From CAYLMG01 sp964493425 (GTDB lineage: Bacteria; Planctomycetota; Phycisphaerae; Sedimentisphaerales; Anaerobacaceae), in contig CAZBMW010000015.1 in assembly GCA_964493425.1 (NCBI GenBank), positions 1 through 60,066 of the forward strand: a stretch of DNA of 60,066 bases, in the 5' to 3' direction. Positions 8,896 through 17,765 of the stretch are shown here, in pieces (the stretch's first letter is position 1; every line of letters starts with the position of its first letter). Both the position numbers and the translations under genes were made by a program. Below the pieces are notes generated by a model. That model made no database searches and was not told where the DNA came from. It was given only the letters and a program-made list of their open reading frames with translations.

Positions 8896-10131
8896 TTAGA
8901 GGTCTTCGTCAAGCATATGTCCGAGACGATACTTTTTTGCTCTCAGATAGTCAATATTATGTTCGGATGGTTTGGCTCTTAACGGGATCTGTTCGACTAT
9001 TTTTATTCCGTAAACTTCAAGCCGGCTTATTTTTTTGGGATTGTTAGTTAGTATCCTTATGTTTTTAAGGCCGAGGTCGCGGCAGATTTGTGCGCCGATT
9101 CCATAGTCTCGCTTGTCGGGCATAAAGCCGAGTTTTATATTTGCATCGACGGTGTCGAGACCCTGCTCCTGTAGCTTATATGCCCGCAGCTTGTTTGTCA
9201 GACCAATTCCTCTGCCTTCCTGCCGAAGGTATATTAAGGCACCTTCACCCTGTTTTTCTATCATCTTTAGGGATTCAATGAGCTGGTATCCGCATTCGCA
9301 TCTCCGCGAATGGAATAAATCGCCGGTCATACATTCCGAGTGTACCCGAACAAGCACGGGCTCGTTGTGTTCGATTGGTTTGCCGTTGCTGTCGAGCTCG
9401 CCGATACTTCCTTTGCATAATGCAAGATGAGGCTCGGTGCTTGTTATGCTTCCGTAGGCTATCAGCTTGAACCGACCGTAATCCGTGGGAAGATTGACGG
9501 TCTCGAGACGTTTTATCTGGCTTTCCCGCTGCAGGCGGTATTCAATGAGTTTTGCTATTGATGAGATTTTAAGATTGTGTTTTTCGCAGAATTTTAATAG
9601 CTGTGGGACCCTTGCCATTGTGCCGTCTTCATTCATAATCTCGCAGATGACGGCTGCAGGTTTCAGCCTTGCCAGTCTTGCCAAGTCGACTGCACCTTCG
9701 GTCTGGCCTGCCCGAACGAGGACACCGCCTTTGCGTGCCCTGAGTGGAAAGATATGCCCCGGTCTGACGAGGTCAGCCGGTTTTGCGTCGTCTGCTATCG
9801 CGGTCTGGGTGGTTCTTGCCCTGTCGTGTGCGCTTATGCCCGTTGAGATTCCTTTGGCGGCATCAATGCTGATGGTAAAGGCGGTTTCGAAACGAGCTGT
9901 ATTTTCTGTTGTTTGCGGATGCAGTGCAAGCTGGTCGCATTTTTCGGCTGTTAAGGGAAGGCATATAAGGCCCCTGCCGAATTTGGCCATGAAATTTATT
10001 ACTTCGGGCGTAACTTTTTCGGCGGCGCAGACGAGGTCTCCTTCGTTCTCGCGGTCTTCATCATCGACGAGGACGATTATTCTGCCCTTTCGCAGCTCTT
10101 CAAGAACTTGTTGTATTTCTGAAAATTTCAT
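8896..10131 (-). CDS. ribBA: RibBA: DHBP synthase / GTP cyclohydrolase II
   Basis: 411 aa bifunctional enzyme supplying both precursors of riboflavin. Residues about 1-200 are 3,4-dihydroxy-2-butanone-4-phosphate synthase, with VDDEDRENEGDLVCAA, KFGRGLICLPLT and GISAHDRARTT. Residues about 205-400 are GTP cyclohydrolase II, with the zinc-binding HSECMTGDLFHSRRCECG, LRQEGRGIGLTNKLRAY and DKRDYGIGAQI. Both active sites look complete. It starts 16 bases after the pgsA stop on the same strand, leaving no room for an FMN riboswitch directly before it, so it is probably transcribed from further upstream with pgsA. Confidence 0.96.
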   Translation of the reverse strand: MKFSEIQQVLEELRKGRIIVLVDDEDRENEGDLVCAAEKVTPEVINFMAKFGRGLICLPLTAEKCDQLALHPQTTENTARFETAFTISIDAAKGISTGISAHDRARTTQTAIADDAKPADLVRPGHIFPLRARKGGVLVRAGQTEGAVDLARLARLKPAAVICEIMNEDGTMARVPQLLKFCEKHNLKISSIAKLIEYRLQRESQIKRLETVNLPTDYGRFKLIAYGSITSTEPHLALCKGSIGELDSNGKPIEHNEPVLVRVHSECMTGDLFHSRRCECGYQLIESLKMIEKQGEGALIYLRQEGRGIGLTNKLRAYKLQEQGLDTVDANIKLGFMPDKRDYGIGAQICRDLGLKNIRILTNNPKKISRLEVYGIKIVEQIPLRAKPSEHNIDYLRAKKYRLGHMLDEDL

Positions 10132-10147
10132 TAATTTTAACGGTGAA

Positions 10148-10773
10148 TTATTTATTTTTAAGCTTGCTGTTTTCGTTTTTACTTTCGTGTTCAGAAATAT
10201 AACGGCTTCCGTTTCGAATGTAAATAAGCGTGGCGAGAATCGCCGTACCCGCAGCCGACCACCAGAGAACGTTTAGCGGCCACTTCCAGGCCGGAATGAT
10301 ACGTGACATTTCCGGTGAAATAAGCGTCGCAAGGACCATTATTAACTGCAGGGCGGTTGCAATCTTGCCTATCAGAATAGGAGTAATGAATATTTCGAAG
10401 GTAATAAAATAGACGATTACAAATCCTATCAGCAAAAACAAATCTTTACCGATTATAAGCNNNNNNNNNNGAAGTTCTCGATATGGCCTCGATTGGAAGC
10501 GAGCAGTAAACAGGCACAGGTCATCAGCAGTTTATCAGCCATAGGGTCTAAAAATGCGCCGAGCCTTGTGATCTGCCTGATTTTGCGGGCGAGAAAGCCG
10601 TCGAGGGCGTCACTTAATGCCATAAATAAAAAAATGACCGTAGCCAAGTAACGCATCAGGTTACGCATTGATTCGTCAAGCTCCTGCTCATTTATCTTGA
10701 GCATAAGGATGACAAAAGGCGCAATTAAAAGCACTCTTATAATCGTGATTCGATTAGCCCAGTTCAGTTTCAT
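10148..10773 (-). CDS. pgsA: CDP-alcohol phosphatidyltransferase (PgsA-like), interrupted by assembly gap
   Basis: The N-terminal 101 codons (10773 to 10471) and the C-terminal part (10459 to 10148) lie on either side of ten N. The first part carries the CDP-alcohol phosphotransferase signature D-x2-DG-x2-AR-x8-G-x3-D-x3-D (SDALDGFLAR, then GAFLDPMADK, residues about 54-81). The second part continues as LIIGKDLFLLIGF, then ILIGKIATALQL, as expected for phosphatidylglycerophosphate synthase, which makes the first committed intermediate of phosphatidylglycerol. Several membrane helices are visible. The two halves are in different frames across the nominal gap. An intact gene needs a missing length of 3n+2 bases, so this is an assembly artefact rather than evidence of a pseudogene. 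Confidence 0.8.
10461..10470. other. Assembly gap (10 N) inside pgsA
   Basis: Ten N replace an unknown length of sequence. The codon phase of the flanking coding parts requires a true length congruent to 2 modulo 3, so the gap is not really ten bases if the gene is intact. Confidence 0.95.
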
Positions 10774-10814
10774 AAATTATTCTCTAAAATTTTTTCTCTA
10801 CATTCTAAACGCTA

Positions 10815-11558
10815 TCAAATGCTTCTTCCGCCGTCAACACAAAGGACCTGCCCTGTAATATAATCGTTTTCGAGTAGAAATTTGACGGCATTTGTTATCT
10901 CTTCGGCCCGTGCGGTTCTTTTTACGGGTATAAATGAGAGCTGCCTTTCTTTCTGCTGCTCGTCAAAATCTTCAGGCCAGGTTACTATTCCAGGCGCTAT
11001 TGCATTTACACAAACGGCTGGTGCGAGCTCTTTTGCGAGTGCTTTTGTTGCTCCTATCAGGCCTGCCTTTGAGGAGCAATAAAGGACGTAACTAGCCCAG
11101 GGCCGCAGCGCTCCGGCATCGGCGATATTAATTATCTTTCCCGCGATGGTGGTGCTGTTTGGGGATTTTTCGTTTATGGATTTGGCAAAGCATCGGCTTG
11201 TAAGAATGGCGGCTGTCAAATTTATACTTAGAACCTGTTGTGCCTCACCAAAGCTCACTTCTTCCAGCGGCCGTCTGAAAAAAACTGCTGCCGAGTTTAT
11301 CAGAATTCGTGGTGTGCCGAGCTGGCTGGACTGTTCGAATAAATTTTCTATCTGTTTTTCGTCGGTAAGCTCTGCCTGGACTGCCTCGGCTTCAACTTTG
11401 TGAAATTGAATCTTTTCGACGATTGATTTTGCCTTTTCATGATTTTTGTTGTAATGGCAGATGCAATCGCAGCCTGCCTCGGCCAGTGCGATGGCAATTG
11501 CAGAGCCTAATCGGCCGGTCGAGCCGGTAATTACAGCTAAACTTTTACGCAGTTCCAT
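10815..11558 (-). CDS. Short-chain dehydrogenase, pteridine reductase-like
   Basis: 247 aa classical SDR. The NADP-binding motif GSTGRLGSAIA (TGxxxGxG type) is at residues 12-22, ILINSAAVF is the NAG-type motif, and the catalytic Tyr and Lys are in YCSSKAG (YxxxK) near residue 160. PGIVTWPE and VKRTARAEEITNAVKFLLEND..TGQVLCVDGG complete the fold. The GRLG variant and the aromatic LRPWASYVLYC before the active site resemble pteridine reductase/dihydromonapterin reductase (PTR1/FolM) more than FabG, so a role in reducing pterins or folates is possible. Substrate is not proven. It is divergent from the gspF-like gene and lies 41 bases upstream of pgsA, likely in the same operon. Confidence 0.75.
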   Translation of the reverse strand: MELRKSLAVITGSTGRLGSAIAIALAEAGCDCICHYNKNHEKAKSIVEKIQFHKVEAEAVQAELTDEKQIENLFEQSSQLGTPRILINSAAVFFRRPLEEVSFGEAQQVLSINLTAAILTSRCFAKSINEKSPNSTTIAGKIINIADAGALRPWASYVLYCSSKAGLIGATKALAKELAPAVCVNAIAPGIVTWPEDFDEQQKERQLSFIPVKRTARAEEITNAVKFLLENDYITGQVLCVDGGRSI

Positions 11559-11675
11559 AACATCTTATGTTAAACCATAAATCCATTTATGGCAAGAGGA
11601 TAAAGGCCGCAAGCAATACTAGGGCTGGCAGAATTTGTTCGCTTTTTCGACGCTGGAGTGTATTATAATTCACTT

Positions 11676-12635
11676 ATGGCTGTTAATAATGAATTGTTTT
11701 ATCACAATCTTGCAACGATGCTCGATGCGGGCCTGCCCATTTCAAGAGCTTTAACAGTAGCTGCTCAAAGCTCGGCTCGCGGAATGCAAGAAACACTCAG
11801 TGAAATTCCAAGAATTATAAAAGAAGGAAAAACGCTCACAGAAGCGATGCAAAGATTTCCCAAGTTTTTCGGCCAGTTGGATGTTCTGGCCATAGAAGCC
11901 GCGGAGAATTCCGGCAGCCTGCCCCAGGTTTTAAAAATACTTTCACAGTGGCATAACCTGAAAAAAACGGTTAAGGGCAAGCTTATTTCCGGCCTGCTCT
12001 TTCCTGCGGTGATACTTTTTTTTGCGGCTCTGGTTATTCCCCTGCCCAGCCTTATCTTGGGTAAAACCACGATGTCTGAAGCTGTTCGTCAATCGATTTT
12101 TTTAATGGGTATTTTTTATGTTCCGGCATTAATCATTTGTCTGATTATCGTTTTAACGCCCAGGACGGGCCCCTTGCGATATGCGCTTGATACTGTGTCG
12201 CTGTTTATACCGATATTGGGGAAGGCTTTGGAGCATCTTGCACTGAGCCGTTATTGTTATAGTTTTTACATTCTCTTAAGCGCGGGCGTTCCCATAACCA
12301 ACTGCACGAGAATAGCGACACAGACCACAACCAACCTCGTCATAGCCGGCAGATTGAAAGGAGCCGAGTTAAGTGTGCAGCAGGGCAAGGAAGCGTCCAA
12401 GGGTTTCGAGGGACCGCTGCCCGACGGCTTTGTCGATATATGGAAATCCGGCGAGGAGTCCGGTCAGCTCGATAGTTCCGTAAAAAGACTTGCAGATACG
12501 AATTCTGAAACCGCTGTCTTTTATTTCCAGCAGTTCAGTTACTGGCTGCCGAAGCTTGTTTATCTGCTCGTTTGTATATTGATGATATATTACATTTTTA
12601 AGGGATACGGTTTATTGTACTCATCTGTTCTGTAA
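11676..12635 (+). CDS. Orphan GspF/PilC-like inner-membrane protein
   Basis: 319 aa from the ATG at 11676; a GTG at 11658 is also in frame but sits across a TATAAT-like stretch. Two T2SSF domains are visible. The first is about residues 1-95 (FYHNLATMLDAGLPISRAL, AIEAAENSGSLPQVLKIL). The second is about 190-285 (YCYSFYILLSAGVPITNC, IWKSGEESGQLDSSVKRL). Three hydrophobic segments lie near 105-130, 140-160 and 290-312. In type II secretion and type IV pili this protein is the inner-membrane platform that couples the ATPase to pilin assembly. It is shorter than the usual 400 aa and no GspE, pilin or secretin gene is nearby, so partners must be elsewhere. Confidence 0.8.
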   Translation: MAVNNELFYHNLATMLDAGLPISRALTVAAQSSARGMQETLSEIPRIIKEGKTLTEAMQRFPKFFGQLDVLAIEAAENSGSLPQVLKILSQWHNLKKTVKGKLISGLLFPAVILFFAALVIPLPSLILGKTTMSEAVRQSIFLMGIFYVPALIICLIIVLTPRTGPLRYALDTVSLFIPILGKALEHLALSRYCYSFYILLSAGVPITNCTRIATQTTTNLVIAGRLKGAELSVQQGKEASKGFEGPLPDGFVDIWKSGEESGQLDSSVKRLADTNSETAVFYFQQFSYWLPKLVYLLVCILMIYYIFKGYGLLYSSVL

Positions 12636-12710
12636 CATTTTGTGTGCACGAAGAGATGAGAATATCTTTTTATGTAATTGTTACTAAAAATTAAATTTGG
12701 CAGGTTGAAT

Positions 12711-14201
12711 ATGTATTTGCTTGGATTAGACATCGGAAGCTCGTTTGTTAAGGCATCTTTGCTGGATGCCGACAGCGGTAAAGTAGCTGCATCCGCATCC
12801 AGTCCCGATAAGGAGCTTGAGATTGTAGCCGAGCGGGCTGGCTGGGCAGAGCAGAATCCATCCGTTTGGTGGGAAAATTTAAAGGCGGTGATTGCCGGGC
12901 TTAAAAAACAGATGGGGGATGAGCTTCAGGATATATCAGCAATAGGAATATCATATCAGATGCACGGTCTTGTACTGGTTGATAAGAATTTCGAAGTTCT
13001 TCGGCCGGCGATAATATGGTGCGACAGCAGAGCTGTGCAAATCGGGCAACAGGGAGCGAAAAAAATCGGCGAAAAAAAATGTTTTGAGCACTGCCTGAAT
13101 CTGCCGGGCAATTTTACTGCATCAAAACTAAAGTGGGTCAAAGATAATGAACCGGATATTTATCGAAAAATATACAAGATAATGTTGCCCGGTGATTTTA
13201 TAGCGATGAAATTGGGCGGGGAGATTAAAACCACATATTCAGGATTATCTGAAGGGGTACTTTGGGATTTTAAAAAAGGCGGAATTGCTGATATTGTTCT
13301 GGATTGTTATGGCATTGACAAGGAATTGATACCGCAAGCTCTGCCCGCATTTTCGACGCAGGGCGAATTGACAGGACAGGCTGCAGAGGAAATTGGACTT
13401 AAAGCAGGCGTACCGATAACGTACCGCGCCGGCGACCAGCCGAATAATGCTCTTTCATTGAAAGTGTTAAACTCAGGGGAAGCGGCAACGACCGCGGGGA
13501 CGAGCGGTGTGATTTATGGTGTTACTGGACAGACAGGCTACGATTCCAAATCGAGAGTGAACATCTTTGCTCACGTCAATTACAGTATCGATAAGCCTGT
13601 GTACGGCGTGCTTATGTGTATCAACGGCACGGGAATATGTAACAGGTGGCTTAAAAATACCATCGCATCGGGATTAAGCTACGAGCAGATGAATGAGGCG
13701 GCTCAAATGGTGGGTATCGGTTCTGATGGTATTATTGTTCTGCCTTATGGGAACGGTGCCGAAAGGACGCTTGAGAACAAAGATATCGGCGCTTCAGTTC
13801 ACGGCTTGAATTTCAACAGGCACAGCAGAGAGCATCTTTTACGGGCGGCTCAGGAAGGAATCGTTTTTGCAATGAAGTACGGCCTGGATATAATAGGCCA
13901 GATGAAAGTCGAGACTAAAACTATTTGTGCGGGCTGTACTAATATGTTTTTAAGCGACGTTTTCTGCGAAACCTTTGCTTCAGTAACCGGTGCAATAGTA
14001 GAATTATATAATACCGACGGCGCCCAGGGGGCCGCAAGAGGGGCAGGTATAGGAGCTGGGATATATAAAGATTACGAAGAGGCTTTTGTGGGATTTGAGT
14101 GCGTAAAAAGAATTGACCCTGACGTAAAGATGCAGCCGGCTTATAAAAACGCTTACGAAAACTGGCGAAGCAAATTAGAAAGTATTTTAAGCAGGAGTTA
14201 A
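12711..14201 (+). CDS. xylB: Xylulokinase
   Basis: 496 aa FGGY-family carbohydrate kinase. The start is placed at the ATG at 12711 because the family begins with the phosphate-binding LGLDIGSSFVKASLLD; the frame extends 33 bases further to a TTG without support. Other motifs are ISYQMHGLVLVDKNFEVLRPAIIWCDSRA, typical of xylulokinases, the catalytic-Asp region YRAGDQPNNALSLKV, and the ATP-binding AATTAGTSGVIYGV and ICAGCTNMFLSDVF. It phosphorylates D-xylulose to xylulose-5-phosphate. xylA follows after five bases, so the two form a tight operon, and transketolase elsewhere in the window uses the product. I see no obvious operator in the 75 bases upstream. Confidence 0.88.
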   Translation: MYLLGLDIGSSFVKASLLDADSGKVAASASSPDKELEIVAERAGWAEQNPSVWWENLKAVIAGLKKQMGDELQDISAIGISYQMHGLVLVDKNFEVLRPAIIWCDSRAVQIGQQGAKKIGEKKCFEHCLNLPGNFTASKLKWVKDNEPDIYRKIYKIMLPGDFIAMKLGGEIKTTYSGLSEGVLWDFKKGGIADIVLDCYGIDKELIPQALPAFSTQGELTGQAAEEIGLKAGVPITYRAGDQPNNALSLKVLNSGEAATTAGTSGVIYGVTGQTGYDSKSRVNIFAHVNYSIDKPVYGVLMCINGTGICNRWLKNTIASGLSYEQMNEAAQMVGIGSDGIIVLPYGNGAERTLENKDIGASVHGLNFNRHSREHLLRAAQEGIVFAMKYGLDIIGQMKVETKTICAGCTNMFLSDVFCETFASVTGAIVELYNTDGAQGAARGAGIGAGIYKDYEEAFVGFECVKRIDPDVKMQPAYKNAYENWRSKLESILSRS

Positions 14202-14206
14202 AAGCT

Positions 14207-15337
14207 ATGGCAGAAGATAAATCATTTCACAGTATATGCAGATGGACGTTCAACCCGGGCAAGGGCGGATTTACACCGGCTGACATCAGGCCGCAATGGA
14301 GCAGTGACAATCTCGACGAGGTTGGGGTGATAAAACTTATAAAGGGAAAGATTGCTCCGCGACTGCCGAAAAATGTAGTCCTTGGTTTAGAGATGCATTA
14401 CGACGCGGAAGTGGATGACACGAACGCAGCGGATGTAGCTGATGCTTTGGTCGATACAGGCTTGTATCTGGCGATGATTACTCCAGGCGCTCACTGCCAC
14501 TTCGCCTATGGTGGGATATGCTCGCTCGACCCTAATGAGCGAAAGGCCGCCGAAGATTTAGGCACAAAAACAGTTGACTTGGCATACAGCACTTTGAAAA
14601 AGGCGTGGCACCCGGAAAAAGCACCAGCTTTTGTTATCTGGAATGGCTCTTTCGGCTATGATATCGCCACGATTGGAATTAAACAAATGTATCAAAACCT
14701 TAAAGAAAGTGTCGCGGAATTGTGCAAATATGAACAGAAAAAAGGCGGCAATCTCTATATAGCGTTTGAACCAAAGCCGAACGAAGGACACCCGGCAATG
14801 CTGATACCAACAGTCGCAAGTGCACTGTTGTTCTGGAGAAGAATTGAGGAGGAATTCGGCGTTTCCAGAGAAAAGAAAGGCGTAAACAAGGAGTTTGGTC
14901 ACTCAGAAATGATAGGGCTGGACCATGTTTACGATTCGGTTGAAGAGCTCGATAACAATGCGATGGTTCATATGCACCTGAACAGCCAAGGCTATAACGA
15001 TGGTATAATTCTCGGCGGGCCGGGAAAATTCGATATCGACCACGGCACAAGAGTAAACGGAATGAACATCGCAATAGCGGGTCTTGTTCAGCAGGCAGGT
15101 TACAGCCGCTGGTTCGGACATGATATGCAGCCGAGAGCCTATGACAATGAGGATCAGGCAATTGAAAGAGTTATACGAAGCATCTTAAGCTGGGAGGCCT
15201 GCAAAAAAGCTTCTAAAAGACTCGACAATAAAAACCTAATGAAACATTTGTCAAAAAGAGACACCGCCAAAGCAGAAGATATGATGCGCTCAGCCGTCGT
15301 TGCAGCCAATAAATTCTTCGACGAAATATATGGTTAA
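14207..15337 (+). CDS. xylA: Xylose isomerase-type sugar isomerase
   Basis: 376 aa TIM-barrel protein resembling xylose isomerase. Key segments are FEPKPNEGHP (metal-binding Glu; canonical EPKPNEP), GHSEMIGLDHVYD, the metal/substrate region MHLNSQGYNDG and FDIDHGTRVNG, and the C-terminal FGHDMQPRAYD. The usual FHD catalytic His motif is replaced by LEMHYDAEVDD, so it is a divergent member and another ketose/aldose (for example rhamnose or lyxose) cannot be excluded. Its position five bases after xylulokinase argues strongly for interconversion of xylose and xylulose. It converges on the secreted alpha-xylosidase with only 14 bases between stop codons. Confidence 0.8.
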   Translation: MAEDKSFHSICRWTFNPGKGGFTPADIRPQWSSDNLDEVGVIKLIKGKIAPRLPKNVVLGLEMHYDAEVDDTNAADVADALVDTGLYLAMITPGAHCHFAYGGICSLDPNERKAAEDLGTKTVDLAYSTLKKAWHPEKAPAFVIWNGSFGYDIATIGIKQMYQNLKESVAELCKYEQKKGGNLYIAFEPKPNEGHPAMLIPTVASALLFWRRIEEEFGVSREKKGVNKEFGHSEMIGLDHVYDSVEELDNNAMVHMHLNSQGYNDGIILGGPGKFDIDHGTRVNGMNIAIAGLVQQAGYSRWFGHDMQPRAYDNEDQAIERVIRSILSWEACKKASKRLDNKNLMKHLSKRDTAKAEDMMRSAVVAANKFFDEIYG

Positions 15338-15351
15338 AAAACAGGTTTTGC

Positions 15352-17751
15352 TCAGGGCAGGGTGGATTTAATTTTCCAGTTTACTTTTCCCTTCAACGGG
15401 TCGTTATCAAGGATGAACTTGCCTCTTCTTTTAGTCAGAGACAAGCTGTGCAGTTTATTATCTGACGGCAGACAAATCAGGCCCTTCGCGGTTTTTTGAG
15501 TATCAGTCGCATAAACAACAAGCCCGATTTTTGAAAAATCCATTTGCATTGTTGATTGCGCAAGCTCGATATGCGGCAAAACTGCCCCGTCACGCACAAG
15601 AGAAACTATTGGGATTTTGCCGGCTTCGATACGGTGCCAGCCGCCTGTATAAACCTTTGCCGATTGGTAATCAATCCATTTGCCTGCTGGCAGATATACG
15701 TCCCGGCTGGCAGTGTCAGCGTGCAGCAGTGGTGCAACCAGTATGTCCGAGCCGAAAAGGTACTCATCCTCGATCAGCCAGCTTCCCGCATCGTCGGGAT
15801 ACTCGATGAACAGCGCCCGCAGCATAGGCAGGCCCTGCTTGCAGCAGTGTTTGGCCTGTGCATAGACATACGGCATCAGTTTATATTTCATTTCCGCAGC
15901 CAGCCTGAAATCGTTCATAAATTCTTCGCCGTATTCCCAGGGCTCTTTCGGCGGGGCACCGTGACATCGGCTGTGCGATGTGAGCATACCGAACGGCATC
16001 CAGCGGCGGTAAAGCTCCGCCGGCGGCCGGATTACGAAACCGCCTATATCGTGACTCCAGAATGAAAAGCCGCTCAGCCCGAACGATAATCCGCTGCGAA
16101 GCTGGCCGGCCATTCCGGTATCGGTGTTTTCGGCGTCACCGCCCCAGTGCAAAGGATATCGCTGAGAACCTGCCCAGGCGCTGCGTGCCCAGATAATATT
16201 TTCACCGTTGACCTCGCGCGTAATGTCGGCAGCAGCTTTGTTATATCGCAGCGGGTAAAGGTTGTGTTCGTAGAATCCGGTTCGTCCGGAGGCGTACAGG
16301 CCTTTGAATGGAGCTGCCTCACCAAAGTCAACCTTGATAGCGCCGACACCCATGCGGAGCAGGCCGGCAATTTTGTCCTGATACCATTTGACTGCTTGGG
16401 GATTTGAAAAATCAAGAACGGCGTCCTCATACGGTAAATTACCCTTGGCATTTTTGACAACGAGTTTGTTTTCCACAAGCTCCTTAAAGTACCGATTCTT
16501 GGGCACGAAGTAGGGAAGCTGCCAGAGAGAGATGTGGAAGCCGTCCTCTTTCAAATCCGCTATCATTTTTTCAGGGTCTTTGAAACGTGACTTTGAGAAT
16601 TCATAGTCGCACCGCCAGTCGGTTTCGAACCAGCCGGTATCAATGTGAATTACATCGCAGGGTATTCTGTTTTCACGCAGCTTTTTGGCGACTGAGCGCA
16701 CCTGTTCTTCTGAGATATAGGTAATTCTGCTCATCCACAGGCCGAACGACCACAAGGGCGGCATCGCAGCTTTGCCGGTAAGATTCGTATATTCATTAAG
16801 TATTTCTTTTGGACTGCCTAAGAAAACAAACAAATCGAGCTCGTCGTCGCCGAGCATAAGGGAATATACACCGCTGAAATTTTTTCCGAAGTCGCAGGTA
16901 ATCGGTGTTGATGTATGCATAAACACACCATATCCGCGGCTGCTCATAAAGAAAGGAATCGGTTTGTACATTTTTTCGGTCTCGGCGCCCCGTGCATCGC
17001 AGGTCCAGAGGACGATTTTCTGGCCCCTTTTGTCGAGGCGGGTGAATGATTCACCGCAGCCGAAAATCTTTTCACCCGGTGACAGCGAGAAGACAGCATT
17101 GAAACTGCGGGAATAATCCGAAGCCCTGCGGACGAAACAGAACGGCATAATCGACGTGATGGACGTGTTATTGTCCCTGCTGTGATTTGTTCGGGTAAGT
17201 AATCGACCCTGTGCATCTCGCAATTCGATATGCCAGGGGTTTTCCAGAATCGTTATCGAGCCGTATTCGCCGGTGTAGCGGTGACCGCCCTCGATTTTGC
17301 TGTACTTCCACGAGCTCTTATCCTGCGGTGCCTTGCCGCCGGCCAGCATAATGGACTGGCCGTTGGATTTCGCATCGGCCTCGCTTTGGGCGCGGATACG
17401 AATTGTCCGGGCGGATATGAATTCGATGCAAAAGGGCAGGGCCGGTGACTCTGCGTATTCACCGCTGGGAAATTCATTGGCACGTGCGCATCTGAGAGAT
17501 GCAAGAATATCGTTGAAGGCTAAAGCCGTTGCGTAGTTGTATCGACGATAACTGATTTTTCCGGTCGCCGTTTCGGGTTTGAATTCAGACAGACTATCAG
17601 CCAAGTAATATGTGTTGGTAAAACTGCGAAAATCACCACTGATGTCGACCGGCTCATTGAGCAGCGTAAAGTTCTGGCCGAATGACAGGCAGGGTAAAAC
17701 GAATATAAACAATACTAATCCTAAGATTGTACTAAAGAACTTGCGAATCAT
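15352..17751 (-). CDS. Secreted glycoside hydrolase family 31, alpha-xylosidase (YicI-like)
   Basis: 799 aa from the ATG at 17751, preceded by AAAGGAG with an eight-base spacer; a GTG at 17769 is in frame but contains that ribosome site. A signal peptide runs MIRKFFSTILGLVLFIFVLPCLSFGQ-like over residues 1-26. The N-terminal beta-sandwich is followed by the barrel: WMSRITYISEEQV, the nucleophile Asp near residue 475 in AIKVDFGEAAPF, and the acid/base Asp near 539 in HWGGDAENTDTGM. The (K/I)VDFGE and HWGGD pattern is that of YicI-type alpha-xylosidases, which remove alpha-xylose from xyloglucan oligosaccharides. Facing xylBA, it would supply xylose. It ends with a C-terminal beta domain. Confidence 0.88.
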   Translation of the reverse strand: MIRKFFSTILGLVLFIFVLPCLSFGQNFTLLNEPVDISGDFRSFTNTYYLADSLSEFKPETATGKISYRRYNYATALAFNDILASLRCARANEFPSGEYAESPALPFCIEFISARTIRIRAQSEADAKSNGQSIMLAGGKAPQDKSSWKYSKIEGGHRYTGEYGSITILENPWHIELRDAQGRLLTRTNHSRDNNTSITSIMPFCFVRRASDYSRSFNAVFSLSPGEKIFGCGESFTRLDKRGQKIVLWTCDARGAETEKMYKPIPFFMSSRGYGVFMHTSTPITCDFGKNFSGVYSLMLGDDELDLFVFLGSPKEILNEYTNLTGKAAMPPLWSFGLWMSRITYISEEQVRSVAKKLRENRIPCDVIHIDTGWFETDWRCDYEFSKSRFKDPEKMIADLKEDGFHISLWQLPYFVPKNRYFKELVENKLVVKNAKGNLPYEDAVLDFSNPQAVKWYQDKIAGLLRMGVGAIKVDFGEAAPFKGLYASGRTGFYEHNLYPLRYNKAAADITREVNGENIIWARSAWAGSQRYPLHWGGDAENTDTGMAGQLRSGLSFGLSGFSFWSHDIGGFVIRPPAELYRRWMPFGMLTSHSRCHGAPPKEPWEYGEEFMNDFRLAAEMKYKLMPYVYAQAKHCCKQGLPMLRALFIEYPDDAGSWLIEDEYLFGSDILVAPLLHADTASRDVYLPAGKWIDYQSAKVYTGGWHRIEAGKIPIVSLVRDGAVLPHIELAQSTMQMDFSKIGLVVYATDTQKTAKGLICLPSDNKLHSLSLTKRRGKFILDNDPLKGKVNWKIKSTLP

Positions 17752-17765
17752 AACGGAATCTCCTT

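Noticed and set aside
8132..10131. FMN riboswitch before ribBA
   Set aside because: Only 16 bases separate ribBA from pgsA and no conserved FMN-element segments occur there.
10441..10773. pgsA as a frameshifted pseudogene
   Set aside because: The frame change falls exactly at the run of N; both halves are fully conserved, so missing bases explain it.
11658..11675. GTG start for the GspF-like gene
   Set aside because: The added codons cover a TATAAT-like stretch and read MYYNSL without family similarity; the ATG at 11676 is more likely.
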